Shown piece after piece: positions 1 through 9,200 of a stretch of 33,546 nt of DNA. The stretch spans positions 1-33,546 of the forward strand of contig CANQQC010000005.1 of the NCBI GenBank assembly GCA_947625925.1. Reading direction: 5' to 3'. A program made the position numbers and the translations under genes. Under the pieces are notes generated by a model. It had not been told where the DNA came from. It was given only the letters and a program-made list of their open reading frames with translations, and ran no database searches. Source of the stretch: an uncultured Clostridia bacterium (GTDB taxonomy: Bacteria; Bacillota; Clostridia; TANB77; CAG-508). How positions within the stretch are numbered: the first letter of the stretch is position 1; every line of letters starts with the position of its first letter.

Positions 1-660
1 TTATGTGGTTTTGATTTAAAAGATAATGGGATTTATTCATTTCCAGTTTATACTAGTTTTGAAGATATAAAAGAAATTCCTGATGTTATTGTCGACTTTT
101 CAATACCTATTGCAACTCTTAATATATTAGAATTTGCAAAAAGCAATAATATTCCTATTGTTATTGCAACAACAGGTCTTACTGATGATCAAATGGAAGT
201 TGTTAAAGAAGCTTCTAAAACCATTCCAGTTTTTCAATCAGCTAATATGTCTTTTGATATATTTTTAATGCAAAAAGTATTGGAATTAGTAAGCCCTTAT
301 CTACAAAATACTGATATTGAAATTATTGAGGCTCATCATAATAGAAAAATAGATGCACCAAGTGGAACAGCTCTAATGCTTGGAAACTCTATAAATAAAG
401 CATGTGATAACAAACTTACAAATAATTTAAATAGGTTAAATGAAAGAAAAAAACGTGCTAAAAATGAAATTGGATACTCTTCTATTAGAGGTGGAAATAT
501 TGTTGGAGAACATACCGTAAAATTTATAGGACAAAATGATACGCTTGAAATTACACATAAAGCATTCTCTCGACAATTATTTGCAGAAGGTGCAATTAGA
601 GCTGCTAAATTTTTAGTGGGAAAACCAAACAAATTATATAATATGAATGATATATTATAA
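1..660 (+). CDS. dapB: 4-hydroxy-tetrahydrodipicolinate reductase, 5'-truncated by window edge
   Basis: The frame is open from base 1, so the N-terminal Rossmann part, including the dinucleotide-binding glycine motif, lies outside the window; 219 residues remain. DapB reduces hydroxy-tetrahydrodipicolinate with NAD(P)H in the lysine and diaminopimelate pathway, which also feeds peptidoglycan. Visible family marks are VDFS near residue 30, ATTG near 57, and the substrate-binding and catalytic block EAHHNRKIDAPSGTA near 111-125, with its His-His pair, Lys and SGT. The C-terminal segment with RQLFAEGAIRAAKFL is also typical. The first internal ATG at 193 is not the true start, because homology continues upstream of it. 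The gene ends at a hairpin shared with the convergent scpB. Confidence 0.95.
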   Translation, partial: LCGFDLKDNGIYSFPVYTSFEDIKEIPDVIVDFSIPIATLNILEFAKSNNIPIVIATTGLTDDQMEVVKEASKTIPVFQSANMSFDIFLMQKVLELVSPYLQNTDIEIIEAHHNRKIDAPSGTALMLGNSINKACDNKLTNNLNRLNERKKRAKNEIGYSSIRGGNIVGEHTVKFIGQNDTLEITHKAFSRQLFAEGAIRAAKFLVGKPNKLYNMNDIL

Positions 661-662
661 TA

Positions 663-698
663 AAAAAAGATTGCAATAACTAAATTGCAATCTTTTTT
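663..698. terminator. bidirectional terminator between dapB and scpB
   Basis: A perfect 14-bp inverted repeat (663-676 with 685-698) has an 8-nt loop; its A-rich and T-rich arms give a U tail in either direction. It lies immediately after the dapB stop and abuts the scpB stop, as expected for a shared terminator of convergent genes. Confidence 0.85.
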
Positions 699-699
699 A

Positions 700-1353
700 T
701 TATTCATTACTATTTTCTTCTATTTCTTCTATTTTTTCATTTTCTTCATTTTTTTCATTTTCTTCATTTTTTTCATTTTCTTCATTTTTTTCATCTTCAT
801 CTATGAGTTCATCAATTACTATTTGTTGATTTTCATCCAATTTATATTTAGGAAGATCTGGAAGCTCGTCTAATGAACTATATCCAAACATTCTTAAAAA
901 GTCTTTAGTTGTTTTATAAGTCATTGGTTTACCTGGCAAATCACTTTTCCCCGCTTCTTCAATCAACCCATATTCCAATAATTTATACACACATCCATCA
1001 ATGTTAACACCTCTAATAGCCTCAATTTCTGCTCTAGTAATACCTGGATTATATGCAATAATTGATAATGTTTCCATAGATGCATTTGATATTCTAGGTT
1101 TACTTCTTTTATCTAAAATAGAATAAATATATTCATGCAAATCTTTTTTACTACATAACTGATAAGCATCATCAACATTTATCAATTCTAGACCCCTATT
1201 TTCATTTTTATAATCTTCTTTCATTTGCATTATAATTGTTTCTAATTCTTCTTGCGAAATTTCTAAATTTAACATTATTTCATTTTTTGTTACTTCTCTA
1301 CCTGCTGCAAAAAGAATTGCTTCTATAATTCCTTTTGTTTTGTTTATTTCCAT
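700..1353 (-). CDS. scpB: Segregation and condensation protein B
   Basis: ScpB is the winged-helix (kite) subunit of the SMC-ScpAB condensin that organises and segregates the chromosome. The 217-aa product starts MEINKTKGIIEAILFAAGRE, the usual ScpB opening. It carries the second winged-helix signature ETLSIIAYNPGITRAEIEAI and the VDGCVYKLLEYGLIEEAG-like stretch, written here as IDGCVYKLLEYGLI, then PMTYKTTKDFLRMFG. The last 30 or so residues are an acidic low-complexity tail of NEENEK repeats encoded by a perfect 18-bp tandem repeat. scpA, commonly the adjacent upstream gene, is absent: upstream lies an unrelated 664-aa gene 27 nt away, probably cotranscribed. Confidence 0.92.
   Translation of the reverse strand: MEINKTKGIIEAILFAAGREVTKNEIMLNLEISQEELETIIMQMKEDYKNENRGLELINVDDAYQLCSKKDLHEYIYSILDKRSKPRISNASMETLSIIAYNPGITRAEIEAIRGVNIDGCVYKLLEYGLIEEAGKSDLPGKPMTYKTTKDFLRMFGYSSLDELPDLPKYKLDENQQIVIDELIDEDEKNEENEKNEENEKNEENEKIEEIEENSNE
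737..790. repeat. 18-bp tandem repeat, three perfect copies, inside scpB
   Basis: Three identical 18-nt units follow each other at 737, 755 and 773, with degenerate flanks on both sides. They stay in frame and encode repeated Asn-Glu-Glu-Asn-Glu-Lys in the acidic C-terminal tail of ScpB. Perfect short repeats like these can change copy number by replication slippage. Confidence 0.9.
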
Positions 1354-1380
1354 AATTCATTCTCTTTCTTTTTATTTCAT

Positions 1381-3375
1381 CTAGTTTTTACTAAGGATTT
1401 CTATTGTTATTGATTTAATAAGTTGAGTTTCCTCATCATACTCATATTTAATAGAATACTTTTTAGATTTATTGTAGGTATTATTTACTATTTCAGATAC
1501 TTTAGCTGCTAATTCTTCATTTACTGTTCCTCTTACAATATTTAATTTTATAGCACTATCTGATAAAACTTCTACTGTTTCTAAATGATCCTTTACAATA
1601 TTAAGTAGATTATCTATAGCTTTTACTTCAACTTCTTCTCCTTTATATATTTCAAATTGTGCATTGAATTTACTTACCTCAGATTTAGTCAATGTTACTA
1701 TATTGTCTATTGTTATTTCATCAGGTAAAATATCTAATTCATTTAATATAGTAAATAATTCTTGAGCACTAATTTGTTCAGATACTTTTTGATTTTGTTC
1801 AATAACTTTATCATTTAGTATATCTCTCAATTCATTAAATTCTTCATCTGACAAATCATTTAATAACACATTATTACGTGCAAGAAATTCATCAATTTCA
1901 TCAAAATAATTTACAACTTCATTATTTGTTACAGCTTCTATTTCAATTTTGTTTTTACCTATATCGTAACCAAATTTAGTATTGATTTCTTCTTTTCCAT
2001 TTTCAATAACTCTTTCCATACCTAGGTGAGTCTTTTTAACTTCTTCTCCAATATTTCTTTGTCTATTCAAATAGAAATTATCTTCTCTTTTTTCAATAAC
2101 AATTTCATCACTATTTTCTTCTACTCCATATACCTCTTTAAATATATTGATATATGTTTCACCCTCTTTATTTATAGTGTCAATATTTATTTTATATCCT
2201 TGAGTTTCTATTGTTGTTCTAACTGTTTCTTTTTCACTTTCGTATACAGTTATTTTAGCAACATCATCCCCAATATTTTTATTTCTTATTTCTGTAATCA
2301 TACTATCAATTTTTTCAATTATTGTATCTTTAACGCTCTTTTTCTCTTCTTGATTTGTTTCTTCATCTTCTTGTGCTTCTTCATTTTCTTGAGTCTCTGA
2401 ATTATTTTGTTTAGTAGTTTCACTTTCTGCTACTTCATTTTCTGCTACTTCATTTTCTGTTGTATTAGCTTGTGGTTCAGTTGTATTTCCTTCTGTTTCT
2501 TGTGTCTCTTCTACGTCTTTAATATTTTCTTCAGTAGGAACGACTTCTGGATTTAAGAAATCATCTATTTGTTCAATTCTTGATAAAAATCTGTCATCTT
2601 GTTTTATTTGTTCAAGAACTTTTACATATATATCTTCATTTAATTGTTCTTTTGTTAAAGTCAATGTATATGCATTAGTCATAATAGATTGATCATTTAT
2701 TGTAACTTCAGACTTTTTTGCTTTTGTAAATTTATCTTTATCATATTTATCTGATATTAAAGATATATAATCCTTGTTTATTGACTCTATTTCTTCATCA
2801 GAAAAAGTAAAAATTTTCTTTAAATCAACTTCTTCTATATGATCAGGTATATTTTTACTATCTATTCCTATTTTACTTGCAATGCTTTTTAAATCCTGAT
2901 TTTCTACAGCTAAATATTTATCAAATAAATCTACAAAACGAATTCCATATTTACCATCTGATTTCAAATATTCTAATTCTGCAATTCTTGCATCATCTTT
3001 TTCTAATATGAAATTTTTATAATTTATCTTATTAAGTTTATCTGTTTTTCCATCTATTATTAGTTTAAGACTATTTATAACATTTGAAGTATTTTCTCCA
3101 GTTGTTCCTATTCCCTTTGTATAATTTGCAGTTATTTGTGTACTATTATTATACCTATTATTTTCCAACAAATTATCATATTGTTTTCCTTTATCATCTT
3201 TAAATAATCCCTCAACACTAATTGTTGCCTTTGCTAAATATTTTCCAAATAACATTTGGTTTGATTTAAACATATCTGTAGTAAAATACAATGTTACAAC
3301 AACAGTTAAAATCAAAATAATTGTTACAACAACTGATGCAATTATGATATTTCTTTTATCTCTTTTTGTTATCAT
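1381..3375 (-). CDS. Membrane-anchored protein of unknown function, 664 aa
   Basis: I cannot assign a family. Residues about 9-31 (IIIASVVVTIILILTVVVTLY) form one hydrophobic helix after a short basic start (KRDKR), predicting an N-in, single-pass protein with a large extracytoplasmic part. Residues about 33-270 are a mixed folded region. Residues about 272-345 are an acidic Glu/Thr/Asn-rich linker with short repeats (ENEVAENEVAESE), and residues about 350-664 form a second folded region ending KSITIEILSKN. There is no lipobox, LPXTG or obvious enzymatic motif. The layout resembles a surface sensor or cell-envelope scaffold, but that is inference. It has its own promoter and a GGGGG-type ribosome site before the ATG. 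Confidence 0.75.
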   Translation of the reverse strand: MITKRDKRNIIIASVVVTIILILTVVVTLYFTTDMFKSNQMLFGKYLAKATISVEGLFKDDKGKQYDNLLENNRYNNSTQITANYTKGIGTTGENTSNVINSLKLIIDGKTDKLNKINYKNFILEKDDARIAELEYLKSDGKYGIRFVDLFDKYLAVENQDLKSIASKIGIDSKNIPDHIEEVDLKKIFTFSDEEIESINKDYISLISDKYDKDKFTKAKKSEVTINDQSIMTNAYTLTLTKEQLNEDIYVKVLEQIKQDDRFLSRIEQIDDFLNPEVVPTEENIKDVEETQETEGNTTEPQANTTENEVAENEVAESETTKQNNSETQENEEAQEDEETNQEEKKSVKDTIIEKIDSMITEIRNKNIGDDVAKITVYESEKETVRTTIETQGYKINIDTINKEGETYINIFKEVYGVEENSDEIVIEKREDNFYLNRQRNIGEEVKKTHLGMERVIENGKEEINTKFGYDIGKNKIEIEAVTNNEVVNYFDEIDEFLARNNVLLNDLSDEEFNELRDILNDKVIEQNQKVSEQISAQELFTILNELDILPDEITIDNIVTLTKSEVSKFNAQFEIYKGEEVEVKAIDNLLNIVKDHLETVEVLSDSAIKLNIVRGTVNEELAAKVSEIVNNTYNKSKKYSIKYEYDEETQLIKSITIEILSKN

Positions 3376-3427
3376 AATTTTCCCCCTTTTTTAGGATATC
3401 TATCTTTTGTATAGTTATTTCTTTCAT

Positions 3428-3456
3428 ATTATATATTTTTTTTATATTTTTATCAA
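3428..3456 (-). promoter_or_regulatory. sigma-A promoter for the 664-aa gene
   Basis: On the minus strand TTGATA (3456-3451) and TATAAT (3433-3428) are separated by exactly 17 nt. The site lies in the gap after rlmB and points at the 664-aa gene. Confidence 0.65.
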
Positions 3457-3463
3457 CAATTTT

Positions 3464-4210
3464 TTATTTTAGTTTTATATTTCTTTGTTTTACAGCTTCA
3501 TATACAACAATCCCTGCTGAAACAGATGCATTTAGAGAAGTAATTTTTCCTAACATTGGTATTTTAACAATAAAATCGCAATTATTTTTTACTTTATTGC
3601 TCATTCCATTTCCTTCACTACCTATTACAATTCCTAATGCTCCTGTTAAGTCTTGATCATAATAGTATGTTTTAGTATCCATATCTGTTCCACAAATCCA
3701 AAGTCCTGCATCTTTTAATTTTTGAATACTATCTGTAATATTATTTACTCTAGCAACTTTCATATGTTCTGCAGCTCCTGCTGAAACCTTACTAACAGTA
3801 CTGTTTACAGATGCAGCTCTTCTTTTAGGAATAATTATTCCATGTATTCCTGCTGTTTCTGCCGTTCTTATAATTGCTCCTAAGTTATGTGGATCTTCTA
3901 TTCCATCTAATATTAAAACAAACGGATCTTCTTGTTTTTTTCTTGCTTCTTCTAATATGTCTTCAATATCACAATATTCAAAAGGTGGAACTGTTGCAAT
4001 AACTCCTTGGAAGTTTTCTGTTTGTGCCATTTGACTTAATTGTCTTCTATCTTTTTCTACAATTACTATTTTCTTTTGTCTTGCTATTGCAATTATCTTA
4101 TTTATAGATCCATGTTTTTCACCTTTTGCAATATATATTTTATTTATATCTTTTCCACTTTCAAGTAATTCTAATACTGCATTTCTTCCTTCTACTTGAT
4201 CTTCGTACAT
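3464..4210 (-). CDS. rlmB: 23S rRNA (guanosine-2'-O-)-methyltransferase RlmB, TrmH/SpoU family
   Basis: The 248-aa product matches the TrmH/RlmB family, which methylates the ribose of a guanosine in 23S rRNA using S-adenosylmethionine through a knotted SPOUT fold. The N-terminal substrate-binding domain begins EDQVEGRNAVLELLESG. The SPOUT motifs follow in order: DGIEDPHNLGAIIRTAE near 103-119, IVIGSEGNGMS near 195, and IPMLGKITSLNASVSAGIV near 218-236. Length is normal. It lies 19 nt after lepA with its own AAAGGA-type site, so the two translation-related genes are likely one operon. The exact target nucleotide (RlmB versus a paralogue) is inferred from overall similarity. Confidence 0.93.
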   Translation of the reverse strand: MYEDQVEGRNAVLELLESGKDINKIYIAKGEKHGSINKIIAIARQKKIVIVEKDRRQLSQMAQTENFQGVIATVPPFEYCDIEDILEEARKKQEDPFVLILDGIEDPHNLGAIIRTAETAGIHGIIIPKRRAASVNSTVSKVSAGAAEHMKVARVNNITDSIQKLKDAGLWICGTDMDTKTYYYDQDLTGALGIVIGSEGNGMSNKVKNNCDFIVKIPMLGKITSLNASVSAGIVVYEAVKQRNIKLK

Positions 4211-4229
4211 TTTAATATCCTTTCAAAAT

Positions 4230-6041
4230 TTATTCATCATCTAATTTTAATACTGATAAAAATGCTTCTTGTGGTACTTCAACATTACCAATTTCTCGCA
4301 TCTTTTTCTTTCCTCTTTTTTGTTTTTCAAGTAATTTCTTCTTTCTTGTAATATCCCCACCATAACATTTGGCAAGTACGTCTTTTCTCATTGCTGAAAT
4401 TGTTTCTCTAGCAATTATTTTTCCACCAATAACTGCTTGTATAGGAATGGCAAATAGTTTTCTAGGTATCACTGTTTTTAATTTTTCAACCATTTTCTTT
4501 CCTCTATTATAACTACTATCTTTATGAACTATCAAAGATAACGCATCAACTGGTTCTCCATTTATATGAATATCTAATTTTACTAAATCAGATTTTCTGT
4601 ATTCTTTTAGTTCATAATCAAATGAAGCATAACCTTTTGTTTTAGATTTCAAGTTATCAAAAAAATCATAGATAATTTCATTAAGTGGCATTTCATAAAC
4701 AAGTGTAACTCTATTTTCATCTAAGTATTTCATGTCTATATATATACCTCTTCTTCTTTGACATATTTCCATAACATTTCCAACATAATCTTTTGGTGTG
4801 AAAATATTTGCCGTTACATATGGTTCTTCTAAATAACTTATTTCCTGTGGTGTTGGTAAATCTGTTGGATTGTATATATCTAACACTTCACCATCTGTTT
4901 TATGCACTTTATATATAACTGAAGGAGCAGTTGTTATAAGTCCTAAATCAAATTCTCTGTCTAATCTCTCTTCAATTATTTCTAAATGAAGTAATCCTAA
5001 GAAGCCGCATCTAAATCCAAATCCTAATGCTGACGAAGTTTCTTGTTCATATTCTAAAGATGCATCATTTAATTTTAATTTTTCAAGTGCCATTTTTAAG
5101 TTTTCGTACTCACTTCCATCAATAGGATATAGTCCACAATATACCATTGGCGTTACTTTTTTATACCCTTTTAATGGTTTATCAACAGGATTGTCTTTGA
5201 GTGTTACAGTATCTCCAACATGTATATCTGATAATGTCTTTATACTTGCTGCAATATACCCAACTTCTCCTGCTTTTATTTCTTGTGTTGGCATATATGA
5301 TCCAGGTGTAAAATATCCTACTTCTGCTACAGTAAAAGTCTTATTCGTTGCCATTAACTTTATTTCATCTCCAACTTTTACTGTTCCATCTACAACTCTT
5401 ACATATGCAAGAGCTCCTTTATAGTTATCATAATAAGAGTCAAATATTAAACACTTTGTTTTTGCATTTTCATCCCCATTTGGTGCAGGTAAATCTGTTA
5501 CAATTCGTTCTAATACTTCTTCTACATTTAACCCAGATTTTGCTGATATGCATGGTGCATCTTGTGCAGGTATTCCTATTATATCTTCAATCTCTTTTTT
5601 TATCTCATCTGGTCTTGCATTTGGTAAATCTATTTTATTTAATACTGGTAATATTTCTAAGTTATTGTCAATTGCTAAATATACATTCGCTAATGTTTGT
5701 GCTTCTACACCTTGACTACTATCTACTACTAAAACAGCTCCATCACATGCTGCTAAGCTTCTTGATACTTCATAATTAAAATCCACATGACCTGGTGTAT
5801 CAATTAAATTTAATATATATTCTTGTCCATCTTTTGCTTTATATATCATTCTTACAGCTTGTGATTTTATTGTAATACCACGCTCTTTTTCTATTTCCAT
5901 ATTGTCTAAAACTTGACTTTCCATTTCTCTTTTTGAAAGAACTCCAGTCATTTCTATTAGTCTATCTGCTAGTGTTGATTTTCCGTGATCTATATGTGCT
6001 ATTATACTAAAATTTCTTATGTTTTTTTGTCTATCTCTCAT
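4230..6041 (-). CDS. lepA: Translation elongation factor 4 (LepA)
   Basis: LepA/EF-4 is a ribosome-associated GTPase linked to back-translocation or initiation. Motifs are in order: the P-loop [14 protein letters not shown], switch [24 protein letters not shown], the NKIDLP guanine-specificity motif, and SAKSG. The LepA-specific C-terminal domain ends with [22 protein letters not shown] start at the ATG at 6041 ([14 protein letters not shown], 603 aa) because AGGAGG lies 4 nt before it; an in-frame ATG at 6059 would put that ribosome site inside the gene. It is first in an operon with rlmB and has a consensus promoter at 6084-6112. Confidence 0.97.
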   Translation of the reverse strand: MRDRQKNIRNFSIIAHIDHGKSTLADRLIEMTGVLSKREMESQVLDNMEIEKERGITIKSQAVRMIYKAKDGQEYILNLIDTPGHVDFNYEVSRSLAACDGAVLVVDSSQGVEAQTLANVYLAIDNNLEILPVLNKIDLPNARPDEIKKEIEDIIGIPAQDAPCISAKSGLNVEEVLERIVTDLPAPNGDENAKTKCLIFDSYYDNYKGALAYVRVVDGTVKVGDEIKLMATNKTFTVAEVGYFTPGSYMPTQEIKAGEVGYIAASIKTLSDIHVGDTVTLKDNPVDKPLKGYKKVTPMVYCGLYPIDGSEYENLKMALEKLKLNDASLEYEQETSSALGFGFRCGFLGLLHLEIIEERLDREFDLGLITTAPSVIYKVHKTDGEVLDIYNPTDLPTPQEISYLEEPYVTANIFTPKDYVGNVMEICQRRRGIYIDMKYLDENRVTLVYEMPLNEIIYDFFDNLKSKTKGYASFDYELKEYRKSDLVKLDIHINGEPVDALSLIVHKDSSYNRGKKMVEKLKTVIPRKLFAIPIQAVIGGKIIARETISAMRKDVLAKCYGGDITRKKKLLEKQKRGKKKMREIGNVEVPQEAFLSVLKLDDE

Positions 6042-6065
6042 TATTCCTCCTAATTTCATTAAAAT

Positions 6066-6093
6066 AAGGTATAATATGTAAATATTATACCTT
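6066..6093. terminator. perfect 11-bp hairpin between the 1525-aa gene unit and lepA, overlapping the lepA -10
   Basis: Arms 6066-6076 and 6083-6093 are exact inverted repeats with a 6-nt loop, followed on the minus strand by TTATTTT. Transcripts arriving from the 1525-aa gene would fold it. The lepA -10 hexamer lies inside the first-transcribed arm, so lepA transcripts would start near the loop and lack the hairpin. A bound-protein operator is the alternative reading. Confidence 0.5.
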
Positions 6094-6112
6094 AAATTTT
6101 GCTTTATTTCAA
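6084..6112 (-). promoter_or_regulatory. sigma-A promoter for lepA-rlmB
   Basis: The minus strand shows TTGAAA (6112-6107), 17 nt, then TATAAT (6089-6084), about 43 nt upstream of the lepA start codon. Confidence 0.8.
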
Positions 6113-6120
6113 CTAAGTAA

Positions 6121-6219
6121 TCACTTATTGTTTATTTCTTTTTTTGCTTGTTCTACAATATCATTTAAATTCTCAATTTTTTTTGAAATAACTTCTAGTT
6201 CTTCATCATCTTCCTTCAT
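6121..6219 (-). CDS. possible small acidic protein, 32 aa, overlapping the 3' end of the 1525-aa gene
   Basis: A 33-codon frame begins at an ATG at 6219, inside the last codons of the 1525-aa gene, and ends with TGA at 6121. GGAG lies 6 nt before the ATG, a good ribosome site, and the 14-nt overlap suggests translational coupling. The product begins [18 protein letters not shown] and continues with regularly spaced hydrophobic residues among Glu/Lys/Asn, ending KKEINNK. It looks like one amphipathic or coiled-coil helix. It has no recognisable family, so coding status rests on the ribosome site and overlap alone. Confidence 0.4.
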   Translation of the reverse strand: MKEDDEELEVISKKIENLNDIVEQAKKEINNK

Positions 6220-9200
6220 CTCTTTCTCCATCAGCAACCTCTCCTGTATTAATTTCTTTTTTTGATACTTCCGATAAAACTCTTTCAACCTCATGTGGTG
6301 CTCTTCCTTCAGTTAGTTTCCTATATATAAATTCTGCTTCACTATCTTTATATCCTTCTTGATTTATTATTTTGTTTATTTTTTCTATTGAGTTAATTTC
6401 TCTTAATTGCATAGCACTCTTTATATACTTTTGGGCTATTTCATTTTGTTCAAAAAAAACATTAATATTATCTCCTTCTACTATCTCTCTTAGTCTTTCT
6501 GTATAAAATTCAATCATTTTTATTTTTTCTAAAAATTCTTTAGAATAGTATTTAGGATTATTATTTGCTTCATAACCACCCCTAAAATATTTAGCAATTT
6601 CTAGTACTTCATTATCTTGTATTTTTTCAATTAAATTCGTATATTTATTACCAAATCCTTTTATCATTTTGTCTATTTCATTTTCATTAAATCCCATATC
6701 TTTAGCCATAGCAGTCATATACATTATTTCTATTTTAAGTGTTTCTTTATCTATTTCACTATAATAATCTAAAAAATCAAATTTTCCACCATTTTTCTCT
6801 AATAGTTCATCATATCCTTGAATAACATCTAATATATCATACTGTTCACCTATTTCATTAGAATCTATTTTATCATATGAATATGTATTTTCACCATAGC
6901 TATATTTATTTATCTTTTCACTATAACTTTTTTCTCCATTTAAATCTATATTTAACTTTCTTAATATATTTAACCTTTTCTCGGTAAAGCTTGGTGTATC
7001 TTTATTGCATATCAATTCCTCCATACGATTATACTCTCTAGTTGTGTTTTCTATTTGTTGTTCATCTTCCATATCATTAATTAATTGATTTAAAACATCT
7101 TTTTCTATTTCACTATTATCTTTTGCAACCTTTTCTATCTTTGAAATTATATCTTTAAATTTTTCATCTGTAAATAATTCTTCTACTAAATCAGCTCTAT
7201 TTATATTTTTCAATCCTGATATATTTCCATAAAACTCTTGAATTAGTCCATCTATACATTTTATATTTTTTGTTTTTTCAAATTCTTTTACTTTATTTTC
7301 AATTTTTTCAATTTGTTTTTTAGCATTTTCAGTCACATCTATAATTTTTATAGGTATTTCAAACTCTTTAGCTGCTTTTTTAGCTTCTTCATTAATTTTA
7401 TCTAAACATAAAATATAGTCTGGTTGTCTTTTTTGGTCAGTACCTATAATATTTCTTTCTATAACATTTTCATTATATCTTCTTGTTCTTTTTATTAATG
7501 TTTCAGGATACATACTCATAGCAACTCTCATAGATTTAGTTGAAACTTCGTTGTTAACTGACACCACATCATATGGTCCTTGTTTAGTTAATGAGTATGG
7601 TTCTATATCTTCAAAACCAATTATTACTCCATCTTCTCTATATGCCATACCTAAATTATTCTGTGCAATAAGAGAACAACATATTCCATGATTTTCATTA
7701 TTTTTTTCACTATTCCAACTTTCATTATAATTTTCAGGAATCTCTCCCTGATTTCCATAAGCATTAAGAACGTGTATTAACTGAGGTTTAAAATCATCTA
7801 GTTTATAAACATCTATTTCACTTCCGTCATACTCTAAAACTCCATGAATATCATATTTATCATTTCGTTTTTCTAATAATGTATTCATCTTTTCAGATAA
7901 TATTTTTTTCATTCTATTTTCAAATTTTTCTATCTCTAATCTTGTTATCTCTGGTTCATGTTCTGAAAGTTCATATGCATGTCTAATAATTTTTGCATTT
8001 GAATTCAAAACGTTCCTTAAGGCATTTATATAATTTTCATACTTTTCAGCCTCTTCTGGATTTAAATCTTTGTCTTTTTTCATATCTTCTACTAAAAATG
8101 AATATTGAAAAACTCGTTCAAAAGCCTCTTCATAAGTCAAATTGTAATATCTAGAAAAATAGGCATCTTTTATTCTAATATTTTCAATATTCTCTTTATC
8201 TTTATTTAAAACAGGCATATTTTTAGACATAACATTTAACTTACCATCTGAAGAACCATTTAATAAGTTTTTCATATCAAATAATCTTTTTCTCTCTGAT
8301 ATTAACTTTTTGTATTCGGCTACATCATTTTGAACTTCAACACTTACATATTTTTTATTTTTGTCATACTTCTCCACAAGATAATCAACATTTTTATATC
8401 CTTCTTTTTTTTGTATTTTCTTCTTTAGATTATCAATTTTTTCTATTAAAGTTTGCTCATCCTTTATTATATCATCATAATATTGATTTTTTCGATTTCT
8501 ATATTCTGCTATATTAAATTGATCTATATCTTCTATATCTCCTACAACATTATGATTATAGTTTAATATTACTTCTGTAAAATCTCCAAAACTTACACTT
8601 TCTTTTTGTTCATACATTTTCTCTCGTATATTATCTGGAATACTTGCATATTCATTTAAAAGTTCATCTAAAACATAATTATTGTCCTCAGTTATATCAT
8701 TGAATCCATCTAAGATACATTTTATATTTTCAGCATCATATTTACTTTTAAGATTCTCCATACAATCTTGTGCATTAGGGTATTTCACAATTTTATATAT
8801 ATAATCTTTTCCATATAAATCAATATATTTTTTATCTAATAATTTTAAATTGACAGTTCTAGCTATATCAGGTATTTCTTTTTTCATCTCTTTTAAAACA
8901 TTTATTTTTTCTTCGACATCTTCTTTTTCAACTTTTTCGCTTAAAACATTTTCAAAAAAAGTATCTTTACCTCTTAAATCTAAATCATCCATTAAGTCTG
9001 TAAAAAAATCTTTATCTTCTCTTAATAAATAAGATAAGAAATTATTCTCTTCAATAACTTTTCCGAATTTCTCATTTTTATTTTTACTTTCTTCTATAAA
9101 TTCATCCCACTTATTTTTATCACCTTTTATAAGTATTTCCATAATAGTTTTAACGTCATAATTTTTAACATTTTCGTTATTATCCATTAAATTTGTTGTA

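Noticed and set aside
685-873. Plus-strand frame encoding almost only Phe and Ile
   Set aside because: It is the complement of the NEENEK tandem repeat in scpB; low complexity and no ribosome site.
5348-5779. 143-codon Leu/His-rich plus-strand frame
   Set aside because: Antisense shadow of lepA.
6206-6208. TGA at the end of the 1525-aa gene read as tryptophan (code 4)
   Set aside because: Tryptophan is TGG throughout, a TGA serves as stop in the LytTR ATGA overlap, and a second TGA follows immediately here.
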